Source: UPXZ01 sp047974405
GTDB taxonomy: Bacteria > Bacteroidota > Bacteroidia > Bacteroidales > Paludibacteraceae
Length of the DNA stretch: 64,000 nt
Assembly: GCA_047974405.1 (NCBI GenBank)
Contig: JBKECI010000091.1
Location: 13,171-77,170 of the forward strand
Reading direction: 5' to 3'
The notes below the pieces were generated by a model. The model was given only the letters and a program-made list of their open reading frames with translations. It had not been told where the DNA came from and made no database searches. Every line of letters begins with the position of its first letter. The first letter of the stretch is position 1. A program made the translations under genes and the position numbers. This document shows, piece after piece, positions 42,955-52,151 of this stretch.

Positions 42955-43476
42955 ATGGCTTTGATAAAATCGGTCAGAGGATTTACTCCCCGTTTTGGAC
43001 AAAATTGCTTTTTTGCCGAAAATGCCACCATCGTAGGCGATGTAACAATGGGAGAAGGTTGTAGTATTTGGTTCAACACCGTTTTGAGAGGAGATGTAAA
43101 CTCCATTCGCATAGGGAATCATGTCAATATTCAAGACGGTTCAGTGTTGCACACGCTTTATGAAAAATCGGTGGTTGACATAGGCGACTACGTTTCCGTA
43201 GGACACAACGTTACCATACATGGAGCAAAAATAGACGATTATGCCTTGATAGGGATGGGAGCTACGGTACTTGACTATGCCGAAGTGGGCAAAGGCGCTA
43301 TTGTTGCGGCAGGCGCATTGGTGCTGAGCAATACAAAAATACCACCCCATACGCTTTGGGCAGGAGTGCCTGCAAAGTTTGTAAAAAATGTGGCGCCGGA
43401 TCAAGCTAATGAGATTAACCGAAAAATAGCCCATAATTATGCGATGTATGCAGGCTGGTACAACAAAGAAAAATAA
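42955..43476 (+). CDS. Gamma-class carbonic anhydrase family protein
   Basis: A 173-aa left-handed beta-helix protein of hexapeptide repeats (FFAENATIVGDVTMGEGCSI, VNIQDGSVLHT, and so on). Metal-ligand histidines are seen in GSVLHTLYE, SVGHNVTIHG. It resembles CaiE/YrdA-type gamma carbonic anhydrases, which bind Zn or Fe as trimers. Several members have no proven anhydrase activity, so the reaction is provisional. The C-terminal helix (KFVKNVAPDQANEINRKIAH) is typical. Convergent with the acyltransferase gene. Confidence 0.88.
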   Translation: MALIKSVRGFTPRFGQNCFFAENATIVGDVTMGEGCSIWFNTVLRGDVNSIRIGNHVNIQDGSVLHTLYEKSVVDIGDYVSVGHNVTIHGAKIDDYALIGMGATVLDYAEVGKGAIVAAGALVLSNTKIPPHTLWAGVPAKFVKNVAPDQANEINRKIAHNYAMYAGWYNKEK

Positions 43477-43518
43477 ATTGCTCTCAATTGTTACAACATC
43501 GAAACGGGTGGTTTAATT

Positions 43519-44673
43519 TTATCGTTGAATGCTTGCTTCCATATTGTTTATTAATGGATTGGCATACATTTCGAGGATTTTTGTACGTAAAAAATAGCGA
43601 TCTTTGCTTTCCAAGTCGATTTTTCGTATTTGCTTATCTATATAGTTTTCAAAAGAATTTACATCCGTCGGAGAATATCTGTCGGCAAACCTACTGCTAT
43701 TTGTAAGTAAATCGTATGCTATTTTATTGTTTGATAGTATTTTAAGGTTGGCATGTATGTGCTTGTCAATAAGTTGGGCTACAAGTTGGGCTTGTAGGTT
43801 TTTTACCTTAGTTTGCTGTGTTATTTTGTCCAGTTCATCGTTAATATTTCCCGAAAAATGATAAGTAACTTTTCCTTTGTATCCCATCACTCCTGTCTCC
43901 ATGTTTAGCAAATCGTCTCGGGTTGTTTTTTTGTAATTCGGGTCATCTCTTTTTTGCTGAAATTCTTTTGCTTTCAAAAAGTCGCACGGATCATATTCAT
44001 ACGAAATACTCAACGGACATATATTCAACTCTTTAAGATTTTCGACGAGCGAACTGTTTCCGCTCATCGCCAACATTTTCAGCAGACTTTCTTGTGTGCG
44101 ATCGTCGCTGTCTTTGGCTCGTCCTTCTCTTTGCGCAATCCACACCGATTGATGTTTTTCGGTAAGTGCGTAGCGGATGTAGGCGGAGAGGCGGTGTGAA
44201 CTTTCCAACATACCGTGCGGAGTAAGCCCCCTTTGTACAATAAAGCTCTTGTTTACCCTTACCAAGTCTTTTATCCATGGATATACCAGCAAATTATCTC
44301 CAATGGCAATTTCCATTGTATCTACTCCGTTTTCGATGAGTTTTCCTCCCAAAAAAGCCGAATCAAGTATTATATCTCTATGATTTGAAATGAAGAGATA
44401 TTTCTTTGATAAATCAATGTTTTCCACTCCATTAAAGTCGATACCCGAAGTCATATTACCTTCCAAGTATTGTAAAAAAGGGACTACCAATTGTTTCTGA
44501 AAATCGCTCGTACTTTTGAAACTCAACATTTTTTGCCTAAGCGTCTCTTTAGGCATCAGAGGAAACAATGTACTTACCACTTTCATAAACTGCTTTTCGC
44601 TGCAAAGGCGTTCCATTGCTGCCGGAATATCTTCGGCACCGTAGGACTTTATCTCGTCAAAATCGTATTGCAT
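43519..44673 (-). CDS. Glycerol-phosphate acyltransferase-like protein (PlsC superfamily)
   Basis: A 384-aa protein of the phospholipid acyltransferase superfamily. The active-site block is FISNHRDIILDSAFLGG, in which the His and the following Asp residues correspond to the HxxxxD motif, although here the spacing can be read as HRD or as H-x5-D. The later RAKDSDDRTQ, with upstream WIAQREGRAK, matches the substrate-phosphate binding block (EGxR type). No clear membrane helix. It is 9 bp downstream of cdsA on the same strand, which points to phospholipid synthesis. The exact acceptor is not certain. Confidence 0.78.
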   Translation of the reverse strand: MQYDFDEIKSYGAEDIPAAMERLCSEKQFMKVVSTLFPLMPKETLRQKMLSFKSTSDFQKQLVVPFLQYLEGNMTSGIDFNGVENIDLSKKYLFISNHRDIILDSAFLGGKLIENGVDTMEIAIGDNLLVYPWIKDLVRVNKSFIVQRGLTPHGMLESSHRLSAYIRYALTEKHQSVWIAQREGRAKDSDDRTQESLLKMLAMSGNSSLVENLKELNICPLSISYEYDPCDFLKAKEFQQKRDDPNYKKTTRDDLLNMETGVMGYKGKVTYHFSGNINDELDKITQQTKVKNLQAQLVAQLIDKHIHANLKILSNNKIAYDLLTNSSRFADRYSPTDVNSFENYIDKQIRKIDLESKDRYFLRTKILEMYANPLINNMEASIQR

Positions 44674-44682
44674 TATCTTGCT

Positions 44683-45495
44683 TTATTTTATTAGTAAACT
44701 CAAAAATAAATACACCATTGGGGCAGCCAACAGCATACTGTCAAATCGGTCTAATACTCCTCCATGTCCGGGGATAACGTCGCCCGAATCTTTTACATCA
44801 GACGCTCGCTTAAGGAGCGATTCGCTCAAGTCGCCCAGCGTACCAAAAATTACCACAATCTCGGAATATATAATCCATTGTACCAATGTCAACTCAGGGA
44901 TATAAATGGAAAAGACATAACCCGATATCAAAACAAAAAAAGCCCCTCCGAAAAAACCCTCCCATGTTTTTTTGGGAGATATTCGCTGAAAAAGCTTGTG
45001 CTTGCCCAAAAGCATTCCCGAAACATAAGCTCCGGTATCGTTTACCCAAATGGAAATAAACACCGCCAATAGTATGATTGGTTGATATCCTTGTAGGTAT
45101 AGAATATGATTTAGTAATGAAAAGGGGAGAGCCGTATATATTTGCCCTAGTAGAAAGTAAGCCCAATTATTGATAGGATTTTGCTTTTTCCGGTAAAGTT
45201 CAAAAATAAATATCAATACGATGTAAATGCCGTAGATTGAATATAGCGGATAATGTACGGTTTTTGACGCAGAAAGAAACGAAACAATAAACAGTAAAAC
45301 GCTGCCTGTCATGGCAGCCGGTACAGCAACTTGAATTTCAGGTTTTGTGTTGGTCAAACGATGAAATTCGCGAACCGCCATAGCCGATATAATGGCAAAA
45401 AGCGCTGCAAATGTATAGGGCGATATCAAAATAGACCCTGCGAGCAGTGTTATAAATACAATTCCACTTATAAGGCGTATCCAAAAATTTTTCAT
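44683..45495 (-). CDS. cdsA: Phosphatidate cytidylyltransferase
   Basis: A 270-aa inner-membrane enzyme making CDP-diacylglycerol from CTP and phosphatidate. There are about eight helices. The family signature SLLKRASDVKDSGDVIPGHG plus GVLDRFDS is complete, including KRxxxxKD and PGHGGxxDR. KTWEGFFGG is also typical. The open frame starts with TTG at 45504; ATG at 45495 (MKNFWIRL) is preferred. TAAATTTG on the minus strand at 45523-45530 is a likely -7 element. In many relatives ftsH and rsfS precede cdsA; here they do not. Confidence 0.93.
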   Translation of the reverse strand: MKNFWIRLISGIVFITLLAGSILISPYTFAALFAIISAMAVREFHRLTNTKPEIQVAVPAAMTGSVLLFIVSFLSASKTVHYPLYSIYGIYIVLIFIFELYRKKQNPINNWAYFLLGQIYTALPFSLLNHILYLQGYQPIILLAVFISIWVNDTGAYVSGMLLGKHKLFQRISPKKTWEGFFGGAFFVLISGYVFSIYIPELTLVQWIIYSEIVVIFGTLGDLSESLLKRASDVKDSGDVIPGHGGVLDRFDSMLLAAPMVYLFLSLLIK

Positions 45496-45561
45496 ATACC
45501 GCAAGAAAGTTTATATATGTTACAAATTTACATGATAATTTTTGATTAACACACAAATCGA

Positions 45562-45682
45562 TAAAAATATAAAACAAGACTACCGCTCTTTATGTCCTTA
45601 TACGGGCTTATTTAGCAAGATGTATTTTGCCAGTATATTAGTTGCTTATATTTGTTTGAGTACGCGGTAGCAGGTTTTGATG
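45562..45682 (-). ncRNA. Candidate structured small RNA (possibly 6S/Bacteroidales-1 type)
   Basis: Transcribed on the minus strand from the consensus promoter at 45687-45716, the region folds with its ends paired. CTACCGC near the 5' end (complement of 45664-45670) pairs with GCGGTAG near the 3' end (complement of 45580-45586), backed by AAAAC/GTTTT (complements of 45674-45678 and 45571-45575). An apical stem pairs the complements of 45629-45637 and 45599-45607 (9 bp, one mismatch). Unpaired strands lie between the two stems, giving a closing stem, bubble and apical stem. A T5 run follows at 45567-45563. The plan resembles 6S RNA, but the sequence has not been matched to a family. Length is about 120 nt. 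Confidence 0.5.
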
Positions 45683-45686
45683 TCCG

Positions 45687-45716
45687 CAAAGGTACGATAT
45701 TTTGTGAAGTTCACAA
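45687..45716 (-). promoter_or_regulatory. Consensus promoter of the candidate small RNA
   Basis: The minus strand has TTG (45716-45714), exactly 19 bp, then TACCTTTG (45694-45687), a full TTG-N19-TAnnTTTG match. The nearest coding start downstream (cdsA, 45495) is almost 190 bp away and has its own -7 element, so this promoter most likely serves an RNA gene. Confidence 0.75.
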
Positions 45717-45866
45717 TGAAAGGATCGGAATTGAAAAGCAGGAAACATTGTGCCTTGAATGTATCTGTTTGTAGAAAAAATGTTTTTCAAGATATTGAAA
45801 TGGATAAAAGCCCGAGATAAATAGGGGATAGATGTCTGTAAACAACACCAAGTAATTAAACACATA

Positions 45867-45906
45867 CTATTAGACCCGGCCAGAGGCCTGGTCAGGTCTA
45901 ATAGTT
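45867..45906 (-). terminator. GC-rich hairpin after the dehydrogenase operon
   Basis: ACTATTAGACC (45867-45877) and GGTCTAATAGT (45896-45906) form a perfect 11-bp stem, with an inner CCAG/CTGG stem. It is 54 bp after the E1 stop. The downstream T-run on the minus strand is weak, so it could also act as a 3' stabilising structure. Confidence 0.6.
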
Positions 45907-45960
45907 CTTAAAATCAACAAATTAATAATTTATTTAAAGAATAGGATGATGTGAGATAGT

Positions 45961-48420
45961 TTATACTCCCATTTTACTTCTTCTTATCAACTCAGCATCG
46001 GTCATATTTTCGGTTGGGATATAACCTTTTAGTGGCTGTATACGTTCATTAACCATATCCAAAAACCAACTTGTTTGTGGAAAGAATGATGTTTCCAACT
46101 CGTATGCAGGGGTAATCCAGTTGCGAGATCCAAGTACGCATACCGGCGCATCCAAATAGTCAAATGCCAATTGGCTGATGTTTGCCGCTAAATCGTTGAG
46201 AAAAGAACCTCGAGCTGTGGCATCGCTTGCCACAATAATTTTTCCTGTTTTCTTTACAGATGCAATTACTTTTTCGTAGTTGAACGGCGATAAACTACGA
46301 GCATCGATCACTTCGGCGCTCATTCCGTATTTTTCTTCCAATTCTTTTGCTGCCTGCAAAGCAGGATAGAGTGTATGTCCAATTGTGAGGAAGGTAATGT
46401 TTTCTCCTTCTTTTTTTACATCTGGTTCACCCAGCGGTATTTCGTAATATCCGGCAGGAACTCCTCCTTCATGAAATTGCTCTCCAATATCGTAGATGCG
46501 CTGACTTTCAAAGAAAATCACAGGATCGGTTCCTTGCAGAGCACTGTTCATCAGTCCTTTGGCATCATAAGGGGTCACGGGAAAACATACTTTAATTCCT
46601 GGAATGTGAGCTACTAATGATGTCCAATCTTGCGAGTGTTGTGCGCCGTATTTGGAGCCTACAGAGACTCTTATAACTACTGGTAACTTCAATACATTTC
46701 CACTCATTGCCTGCCATTTGGGGAGTTGGTTGAAGATTTCGTCGCCGGCACGACCTATAAAATCACAATACATAATTTCGGGAATAACGCGTCCTCCGCA
46801 CATTGCATAGCCAATAGCCGTTCCGACAATGGATGCTTCGGAAATGGGAGAATTGAAGAGGCGATGATATGGCAGTGCTTCGGTCATTCCACCATAGACG
46901 GCAAATGCTCCGCCCCAATCGCGATTTTCTTCTCCATAAGCAATGAGTGAGGCATCTTTATAAAATCGATCCATTATAGCCTCAAAAATTCCGTCGCGGA
47001 GTTGATATTGTTTCATTTTGCTGAATGGTTTTCCATCCGTATCAAATGCAAAACGTTCTTTGGCAGCGATTTTTTTTACACGTGAATTTTCTTCCAACGG
47101 CATCAACACATCGGGCTTGGCTGCTGACATTGAATCCACAGAATCGTTTGAAAACATCATATCGCCAATGACTTCTGGATTTTCCATATAAGGAGAAACT
47201 TCAGGGTCAATAGCTTTGAGAAACATTTCGTAAATTAACGCTTTAATATCTGTTTGAATTGCATTCAACTCGTCTTGCGATGTTACCTTTGCCTCTGTCA
47301 GTTGATTACCATAAGCGGTAATGCAGTCTTGATTTTCCCAAGCCTCCACCTCCTCTTTGGAACGGTACGAAGAGGCATCCGAAGGGGAGTGTCCGCTGTA
47401 ACGGTATGTAAGTATATCTAATAGTACAGGACCACGTTTTTCTTCAATAATTTTTCGTTTTCGCTTATAAGCGTCAATTACAGCCAGCGGATTGTAGCCA
47501 TCCACACGTTCAGCGTGCATTTGGTCTGCATTGACACCGGCTCCGATACGGGCTGCTACCTGATACCCCATTGTTTCGCCACAAGTTTGTCCGCCCATGC
47601 CGTATTGGTTGTTCATTATGTTTATGATTACGGGCAAGCCGCCTTTCATATCGCCTTCCCACAATTGGTTGAACTGGTCCATTGCTGAAAACATTATTCC
47701 TTCCCATACCGGACCGCAGGCCATAGAGGCATCACCGATATTGGCAACAACCAATCCCGGTTTGCGATTAACTTTTTTGTAGAGTGCGGCCCCTACTGCA
47801 ATATCTCCCGATCCGCCTACGATGGCATTGTTGGGATAAACGCCAAAGGGGGTGAAAAATGCGTGCATAGAGCCACCTAAGCCACGGTTAAAACCGGTAG
47901 ATCGAGCGAAAATTTCTGCCAGCGTTCCGTAAATAAGAAAACGGCGCGCCAATTCTTTGGTGTTGCCATTAAAGTCTTTTTTCACAACAGCCAATACTAC
48001 TCCATCAAAAAACGACTCCATAATATCTGTTAATTCTTTGTCGCTCAATTTGTGAATTGCCGACATTCCTTTGGCAAGAATTTCTCCGTGGGAGCGATGG
48101 CTGCCAAAAATGAAATCATCTACGTCAAGTGTCCAAGCCATACCTACCGCAGCGCTCTCTTGCCCTATCGACAAGTGAGCAGGCCCGGGATGGTTGTAGG
48201 CGGTTCCGTTATATTCTCCTTTGGTTTTGATGAGGTTAAGCATGGTCTCAAATTCGCGAATCAGTGCCATATCGTGGTAGATGGCTTTAAATTCTTCGTT
48301 GGTAAAATTTTCTTTTTCGTCTTTTACTGTTTTTTGATATTGATTTACGGGGATTGACCGAAATTCTACAAAACCCGGTTTGCGGGTATCTTTCGGATCG
48401 ATAAATTGTACTTTTGGCAT
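45961..48420 (-). CDS. 2-oxoacid dehydrogenase E1, alpha and beta subunits fused
   Basis: The 819-aa protein joins both halves of a thiamine-pyrophosphate E1. The alpha part (about 40-400) has HPGPAHLSIGQESAAVG, HRSHGEILAKG, the TPP motif GDASMACGPVWEG to NNQYGMGG, and YRYSGHSPSDASSYR. The beta part (about 470-819) begins YQLRDGIFEAIMDRF and has GEENRDWGG, the FNSPISEASIVGTAIGYA block, and PVVIRVSVGSKYGAQHSQDW. It would decarboxylate pyruvate, acetoin or a branched 2-oxoacid and acylate the E2 lipoyl group. It is the third gene after E2 and lpdA. The substrate cannot be decided by eye. Confidence 0.9.
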   Translation of the reverse strand: MPKVQFIDPKDTRKPGFVEFRSIPVNQYQKTVKDEKENFTNEEFKAIYHDMALIREFETMLNLIKTKGEYNGTAYNHPGPAHLSIGQESAAVGMAWTLDVDDFIFGSHRSHGEILAKGMSAIHKLSDKELTDIMESFFDGVVLAVVKKDFNGNTKELARRFLIYGTLAEIFARSTGFNRGLGGSMHAFFTPFGVYPNNAIVGGSGDIAVGAALYKKVNRKPGLVVANIGDASMACGPVWEGIMFSAMDQFNQLWEGDMKGGLPVIINIMNNQYGMGGQTCGETMGYQVAARIGAGVNADQMHAERVDGYNPLAVIDAYKRKRKIIEEKRGPVLLDILTYRYSGHSPSDASSYRSKEEVEAWENQDCITAYGNQLTEAKVTSQDELNAIQTDIKALIYEMFLKAIDPEVSPYMENPEVIGDMMFSNDSVDSMSAAKPDVLMPLEENSRVKKIAAKERFAFDTDGKPFSKMKQYQLRDGIFEAIMDRFYKDASLIAYGEENRDWGGAFAVYGGMTEALPYHRLFNSPISEASIVGTAIGYAMCGGRVIPEIMYCDFIGRAGDEIFNQLPKWQAMSGNVLKLPVVIRVSVGSKYGAQHSQDWTSLVAHIPGIKVCFPVTPYDAKGLMNSALQGTDPVIFFESQRIYDIGEQFHEGGVPAGYYEIPLGEPDVKKEGENITFLTIGHTLYPALQAAKELEEKYGMSAEVIDARSLSPFNYEKVIASVKKTGKIIVASDATARGSFLNDLAANISQLAFDYLDAPVCVLGSRNWITPAYELETSFFPQTSWFLDMVNERIQPLKGYIPTENMTDAELIRRSKMGV

Positions 48421-48468
48421 TTTATTTTGTTTTTTATTTTGTTAATCAATTGTTTTATTTGCCATACA

Positions 48469-49827
48469 TTACTTTATAGCAAATATTGTTTCTTTAAATA
48501 TTTCGCTTACGGTAGGATGTGGAAAAACAATCTCTTCCATCTCTTTCAGTGTCATTTCTTGTTCTATCGCCATACAGGCTCCGTAAATTATTTCGCCAGA
48601 TGGATTGCCCAGCATATGAACTCCGATGACTTCTCCGTGTTTTGCTCCTACAAGTACTTTGCAAAGTCCGTTACCTCCCTCGTTTTCGGCAACAAAGCGA
48701 CCGGCATACGCCATCGGTAGTTTGGCTATTTTGTAACCGATTCCTTTGGCTTGAGCAGATTCTTCCGTTTCGCCAACGCCCGCCACTTCAGGATTGGTGT
48801 AAACAACGCCGGGAATGGCGTTGTAACGCATAATGTCGTTACGTTTCAGCAAATTATTGACTACTACTTCTCCCTCTCGACTTGCTGTGTGAGCCAGTAG
48901 TGAAAATCCGGTAACATCACCTGCAGCAAAAACTCCGGGTATGTTGGTGCGCATCTTTTCATCTACTTTGATGCCTCCACGTGTCATCTCCACGCGAAGA
49001 TTCTCAAGCCCAAAACCTTGCGTTACTGCCCGTCTTCCCACGCTCACTAGTATTTTTTCACTTTCTACGCTTTTTGTCTTTTCATTTTGCTCAAAAATCA
49101 CTTTGTTGCCATCTACTTGAGTTACTTTGGCGTTGAGGTTGAACACAACCCCTTTTTTGGTATAAGCATCGCGGAGCATCGACGAAATTTCAAAATCCAA
49201 CCCTCCCAAAATTTCGGGAAGCATTTCTATTACTGTAACTTTTGTGCCGAGGCTGCTGTAGAAACCGGCAAATTCCATCCCTATCACCCCTCCTCCGATG
49301 ATTGTCAGCGATTTAGGCTGCTCTTTCAAATCAAGTATTTCACGGTTGGTAAGGATGCTGTCTCCAGGCTCTGTCAATCCTTGAATAGGGGGTACAAATG
49401 CCTCTGAACCTGTGCAAATCAGTAAATTGGCTCCCAAATAGTTTTCGCCGTTGCAGGTAACTTTTATCCCTTCGGTGTTTCGTCCTAAAATCGTTGCTTC
49501 GCCTTCGATAACAATTACGTTATTTTCTTTCATTTTACTTTTTACGCCTGCAACCAATTTGCGTACTACTTTATTTTTCCGTGAAATTATTTTTTCAAAA
49601 TCAAACCGGATGTTGTCGCTATACACTCCGTATTTATCGGCATGCAGCGTATTTTCGTAGGTTTTCGCACTATATAGCAAAGTTTTGGTCGGGATACAGC
49701 CCTCGTTTAGGCAAACGCCTCCCAAACTTTTTTTCTCAAACAGGAGTACATTCAGTCCATTGTGTCCGGCGCGCTCTGCTGCAACATATCCTGCAGGTCC
49801 GCCCCCTATAATGATTAAGTCAAACAT
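48469..49827 (-). CDS. lpdA: Dihydrolipoyl dehydrogenase (E3)
   Basis: A 452-aa FAD disulfide oxidoreductase that reoxidises the dihydrolipoyl arm with NAD+. It has the FAD-binding IIIGGGPAGYVAAERAG, the redox-active disulfide in GGVCLNEGCIPTK, the NAD-binding TIIGGGVIGMEFAGFYSSLG, FAAGDVTGFSLLAHTASREG and the C-terminal catalytic HPTVSEIF with His and Glu. Length is normal. It lies between the E2 gene (24-bp gap) and the E1 gene (48-bp gap). Confidence 0.96.
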   Translation of the reverse strand: MFDLIIIGGGPAGYVAAERAGHNGLNVLLFEKKSLGGVCLNEGCIPTKTLLYSAKTYENTLHADKYGVYSDNIRFDFEKIISRKNKVVRKLVAGVKSKMKENNVIVIEGEATILGRNTEGIKVTCNGENYLGANLLICTGSEAFVPPIQGLTEPGDSILTNREILDLKEQPKSLTIIGGGVIGMEFAGFYSSLGTKVTVIEMLPEILGGLDFEISSMLRDAYTKKGVVFNLNAKVTQVDGNKVIFEQNEKTKSVESEKILVSVGRRAVTQGFGLENLRVEMTRGGIKVDEKMRTNIPGVFAAGDVTGFSLLAHTASREGEVVVNNLLKRNDIMRYNAIPGVVYTNPEVAGVGETEESAQAKGIGYKIAKLPMAYAGRFVAENEGGNGLCKVLVGAKHGEVIGVHMLGNPSGEIIYGACMAIEQEMTLKEMEEIVFPHPTVSEIFKETIFAIK

Positions 49828-49851
49828 ATTATTTATTTCGGTTACTATTTT

Positions 49852-51198
49852 TTAGAATTCAATTTCCAAACTTTCAATTTCTGTGGCAATTTGTTTTAGA
49901 AAACGGGTAGCTTCGCCTCCGTCTAATGCACGGTGGTCGTAGGTAAGGCTGAGTCCTATATGTGGTACAAATGCGTAAATGCCATCACCTAAATCTTTGG
50001 GACGGGGAACAATAGTGTTTACTCCCAAAATGGCAGATTGTGGTAGATTTATGACAGGGGTGAATATCTCTACGCCGTAGTTTCCGAGGTTGGAAACGGT
50101 AAATGTTCCGGCTTCTGCTGATAGTATTTCGGGATTGACACTCCCTTTGCGGCAGGCATTGGCAGTTTCTTTCAGTTGGTTTGCTAAGCCTGTGATGGAT
50201 AAGTCGTCGGCATTGCGAGTTACGGGAACCATCAAACCACGCTCGGTATCAACGGCAAGCCCGAGATGAACTTTATTGAAATAGCGGATGGTATCGCCCA
50301 TAAATTGAGTATTTACATTCGGAAATTTTTTCAAAGCTTTGACTACAGCAAAGCATACCATATCGTTGAGTGTGATGTTGGTAGTAAGTGTTCCGGTATC
50401 CATCGCAGCTTTTATCTGTTTGCGCAATTCAATAATTTTGCGTGCATCGGCTCCGAGATGATGGGTAAGTTGTGCCGAATTTTGGAGAGATGCGTGCATA
50501 GCTTTGGCAATGATTTTGCGCATATTAGAAATTTTCTTTTCTTCAAAATCTCCTGAATACACGGGATTAACCGGAGCAGACAAATCTGTAGAGCGGGCTG
50601 TGCCTGCCAGTCCTGTACCAGAAACCGGAGGTTGTGTGTTTTCTTCCGTTGCTATCTTTTTTGCCAAAGGGGTCATTTTTGGTCGATTTGCCAATACTGC
50701 CTGAATATCTTTTTCGATAATGCGTCCTTTGGGACCCGAACCTGAAAGTTGTGAAATGTCCAAAGCCTCTTTTTCTGCCAAATTTTTGGCGCGAGGAGAG
50801 ATAAAAGTTATTTCTTGTTCCAACTTTTGTGTTTCCGATTTTATCTCAGCAGCTACAGATTGGTTTGCTGTTTTTGCCTCTTCCGTTTTTATCTCTGTTC
50901 TTTGGCTTTCAGATTGAGATTTAACACTATTTTCTTCCATTAGCGAGGAATAATCTTCGCCGGGTTGCCCAATAATCATCATATTTTCCAGCACAGGTAC
51001 TTCATCTCCTTCGTTGTAGAAGCACTCTAAAACTACACCGTTTTCGGGAGATTCTTCGTCAAATGCTGCTTTGTCTGTTTCGTAAGAGAACAGCACATCT
51101 CCTTGTTTTACTGAGTCTCCCCTTCTTTTTTTTAATTCGGTAATGATGCAACTTTCCACCGATTGCCCTTGCTTGGGCATAATTACTGTTATTGCCAT
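49852..51198 (-). CDS. 2-oxoacid dehydrogenase E2 acyltransferase with one lipoyl domain
   Basis: The 448-aa protein has one N-terminal lipoyl domain with the lipoylated Lys in YETDKAAF (K43). A charged, Ala/Glu-rich linker (about 85-130) and a peripheral subunit-binding domain (ISPRAKNLAEKEALDISQLSG, to GRIIEKDIQ) follow, then the catalytic domain ending with the active site HRALDGGEATRFL. Catalytic His and Asp are intact. It is the first gene of the E2-lpdA-E1 set, 65 bp after the AraC regulator gene. The ETDKA context fits both pyruvate and acetoin complexes. Confidence 0.92.
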   Translation of the reverse strand: MAITVIMPKQGQSVESCIITELKKRRGDSVKQGDVLFSYETDKAAFDEESPENGVVLECFYNEGDEVPVLENMMIIGQPGEDYSSLMEENSVKSQSESQRTEIKTEEAKTANQSVAAEIKSETQKLEQEITFISPRAKNLAEKEALDISQLSGSGPKGRIIEKDIQAVLANRPKMTPLAKKIATEENTQPPVSGTGLAGTARSTDLSAPVNPVYSGDFEEKKISNMRKIIAKAMHASLQNSAQLTHHLGADARKIIELRKQIKAAMDTGTLTTNITLNDMVCFAVVKALKKFPNVNTQFMGDTIRYFNKVHLGLAVDTERGLMVPVTRNADDLSITGLANQLKETANACRKGSVNPEILSAEAGTFTVSNLGNYGVEIFTPVINLPQSAILGVNTIVPRPKDLGDGIYAFVPHIGLSLTYDHRALDGGEATRFLKQIATEIESLEIEF

Positions 51199-51263
51199 TA
51201 ATTTTTTATTAATTTATTTAATTATTACTTGACTTGAGTGTGAACAGGGGCAAAAGATAAATT

Positions 51264-52151
51264 TTAATTTCGATATTCTAATGGAGTACATCCAACCCTT
51301 TTTTTGAAAAAAGATAAGAAGTATTCGTACGAGCTAAAATTCAGATCGTAAGCTATTTCTTTGATGGGGATGGTTGTTTCTGCGAGCATCTCTTTTGCTT
51401 TTCTTAGTTTTATTTCCTGAAAATAATATGCCGGTGAATAACCGGTGTATTCTTTAAATGTTTTTCTAAACCACGAGTAACTTGTTCCTAGATTTTTGGC
51501 AAGTTGCTGAATATCTATTTTGTTGTTTACATTTTCTATCATTATTACCTTTGCCCTTTCCATTAGCTCTTCATATTCATTGGTTCCCAAAGATTTGTTT
51601 TGAGAAATGGATAAAATTAATCCTAAAATATGAAAGACAATTCCTGACAAAAACTGTTGAGATGCCCTTTTTTCGTTTTTGGCAATTTTAATTGCAGAAA
51701 TAAATAGGTTTACCAAATCTTCATTTACTCCTACATCTAAAATCTGGTTTGTTTTTGAAATAAATCCCGATTTAAAAATCTGGTTGATGATGGTTCCGTT
51801 GAATCCTATGTAGTATTCGTTCCAACCGGTTTTGATGTTGGGAGAGTATGTATGCCATTGTCCCGGAAACAGAACGATGATTTTTCCTTTGTCAATATGT
51901 TGCTCTTTAGTAGTATCGGAAGTGAAAGTTCCCATACCTTTACTGATATAAAGAAGTTGATATTCCGATAAAATCCGACCTTTTCTCGGATCGAAGTAAT
52001 AGTTTTTCGGATGTTTTTCGGACGGATAGGGATACGAAGAATTGGGAAGAATGGGTTGAAATCCGACAGCATTGACGGTCAATCCAAATTTTTTGTCCCT
52101 GTCATTGACAAGCAAGTACTTAAAATCGATGCCAAAATCATTGAACTTCAT
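51264..52151 (-). CDS. AraC-family transcription regulator (likely rhamnose-responsive)
   Basis: The 295-aa protein has an N-terminal cupin-type effector domain (YYFDPRKGRILSEYQLLYIS, KGKIIVLFPGQWHTYSP) and a C-terminal AraC domain with both helix-turn-helix parts (IDIQQLAKNLGTSYSWFRKT; IPIKEIAYDLNFSSYEYFLS) ending RVGCTPLEYRN. It lies downstream of rhaBIT on the same strand and upstream of the dehydrogenase operon. By analogy with Bacteroides RhaR it is probably the rhamnose activator, though control of the dehydrogenase operon is possible. It has its own consensus promoter (52234-52263). Confidence 0.8.
   Translation of the reverse strand: MKFNDFGIDFKYLLVNDRDKKFGLTVNAVGFQPILPNSSYPYPSEKHPKNYYFDPRKGRILSEYQLLYISKGMGTFTSDTTKEQHIDKGKIIVLFPGQWHTYSPNIKTGWNEYYIGFNGTIINQIFKSGFISKTNQILDVGVNEDLVNLFISAIKIAKNEKRASQQFLSGIVFHILGLILSISQNKSLGTNEYEELMERAKVIMIENVNNKIDIQQLAKNLGTSYSWFRKTFKEYTGYSPAYYFQEIKLRKAKEMLAETTIPIKEIAYDLNFSSYEYFLSFFKKRVGCTPLEYRN

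Larger units (their letters stand above)
45496..45960. other. Intergenic region between cdsA and the E1 gene
   Basis: The 465 bp hold the cdsA -7 element (45523-45530), a candidate structured RNA (45562-45682) with its own consensus promoter (45687-45716), and a GC-rich hairpin (45867-45906) that probably ends the dehydrogenase operon. No protein-coding frame in it is convincing. Confidence 0.6.
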
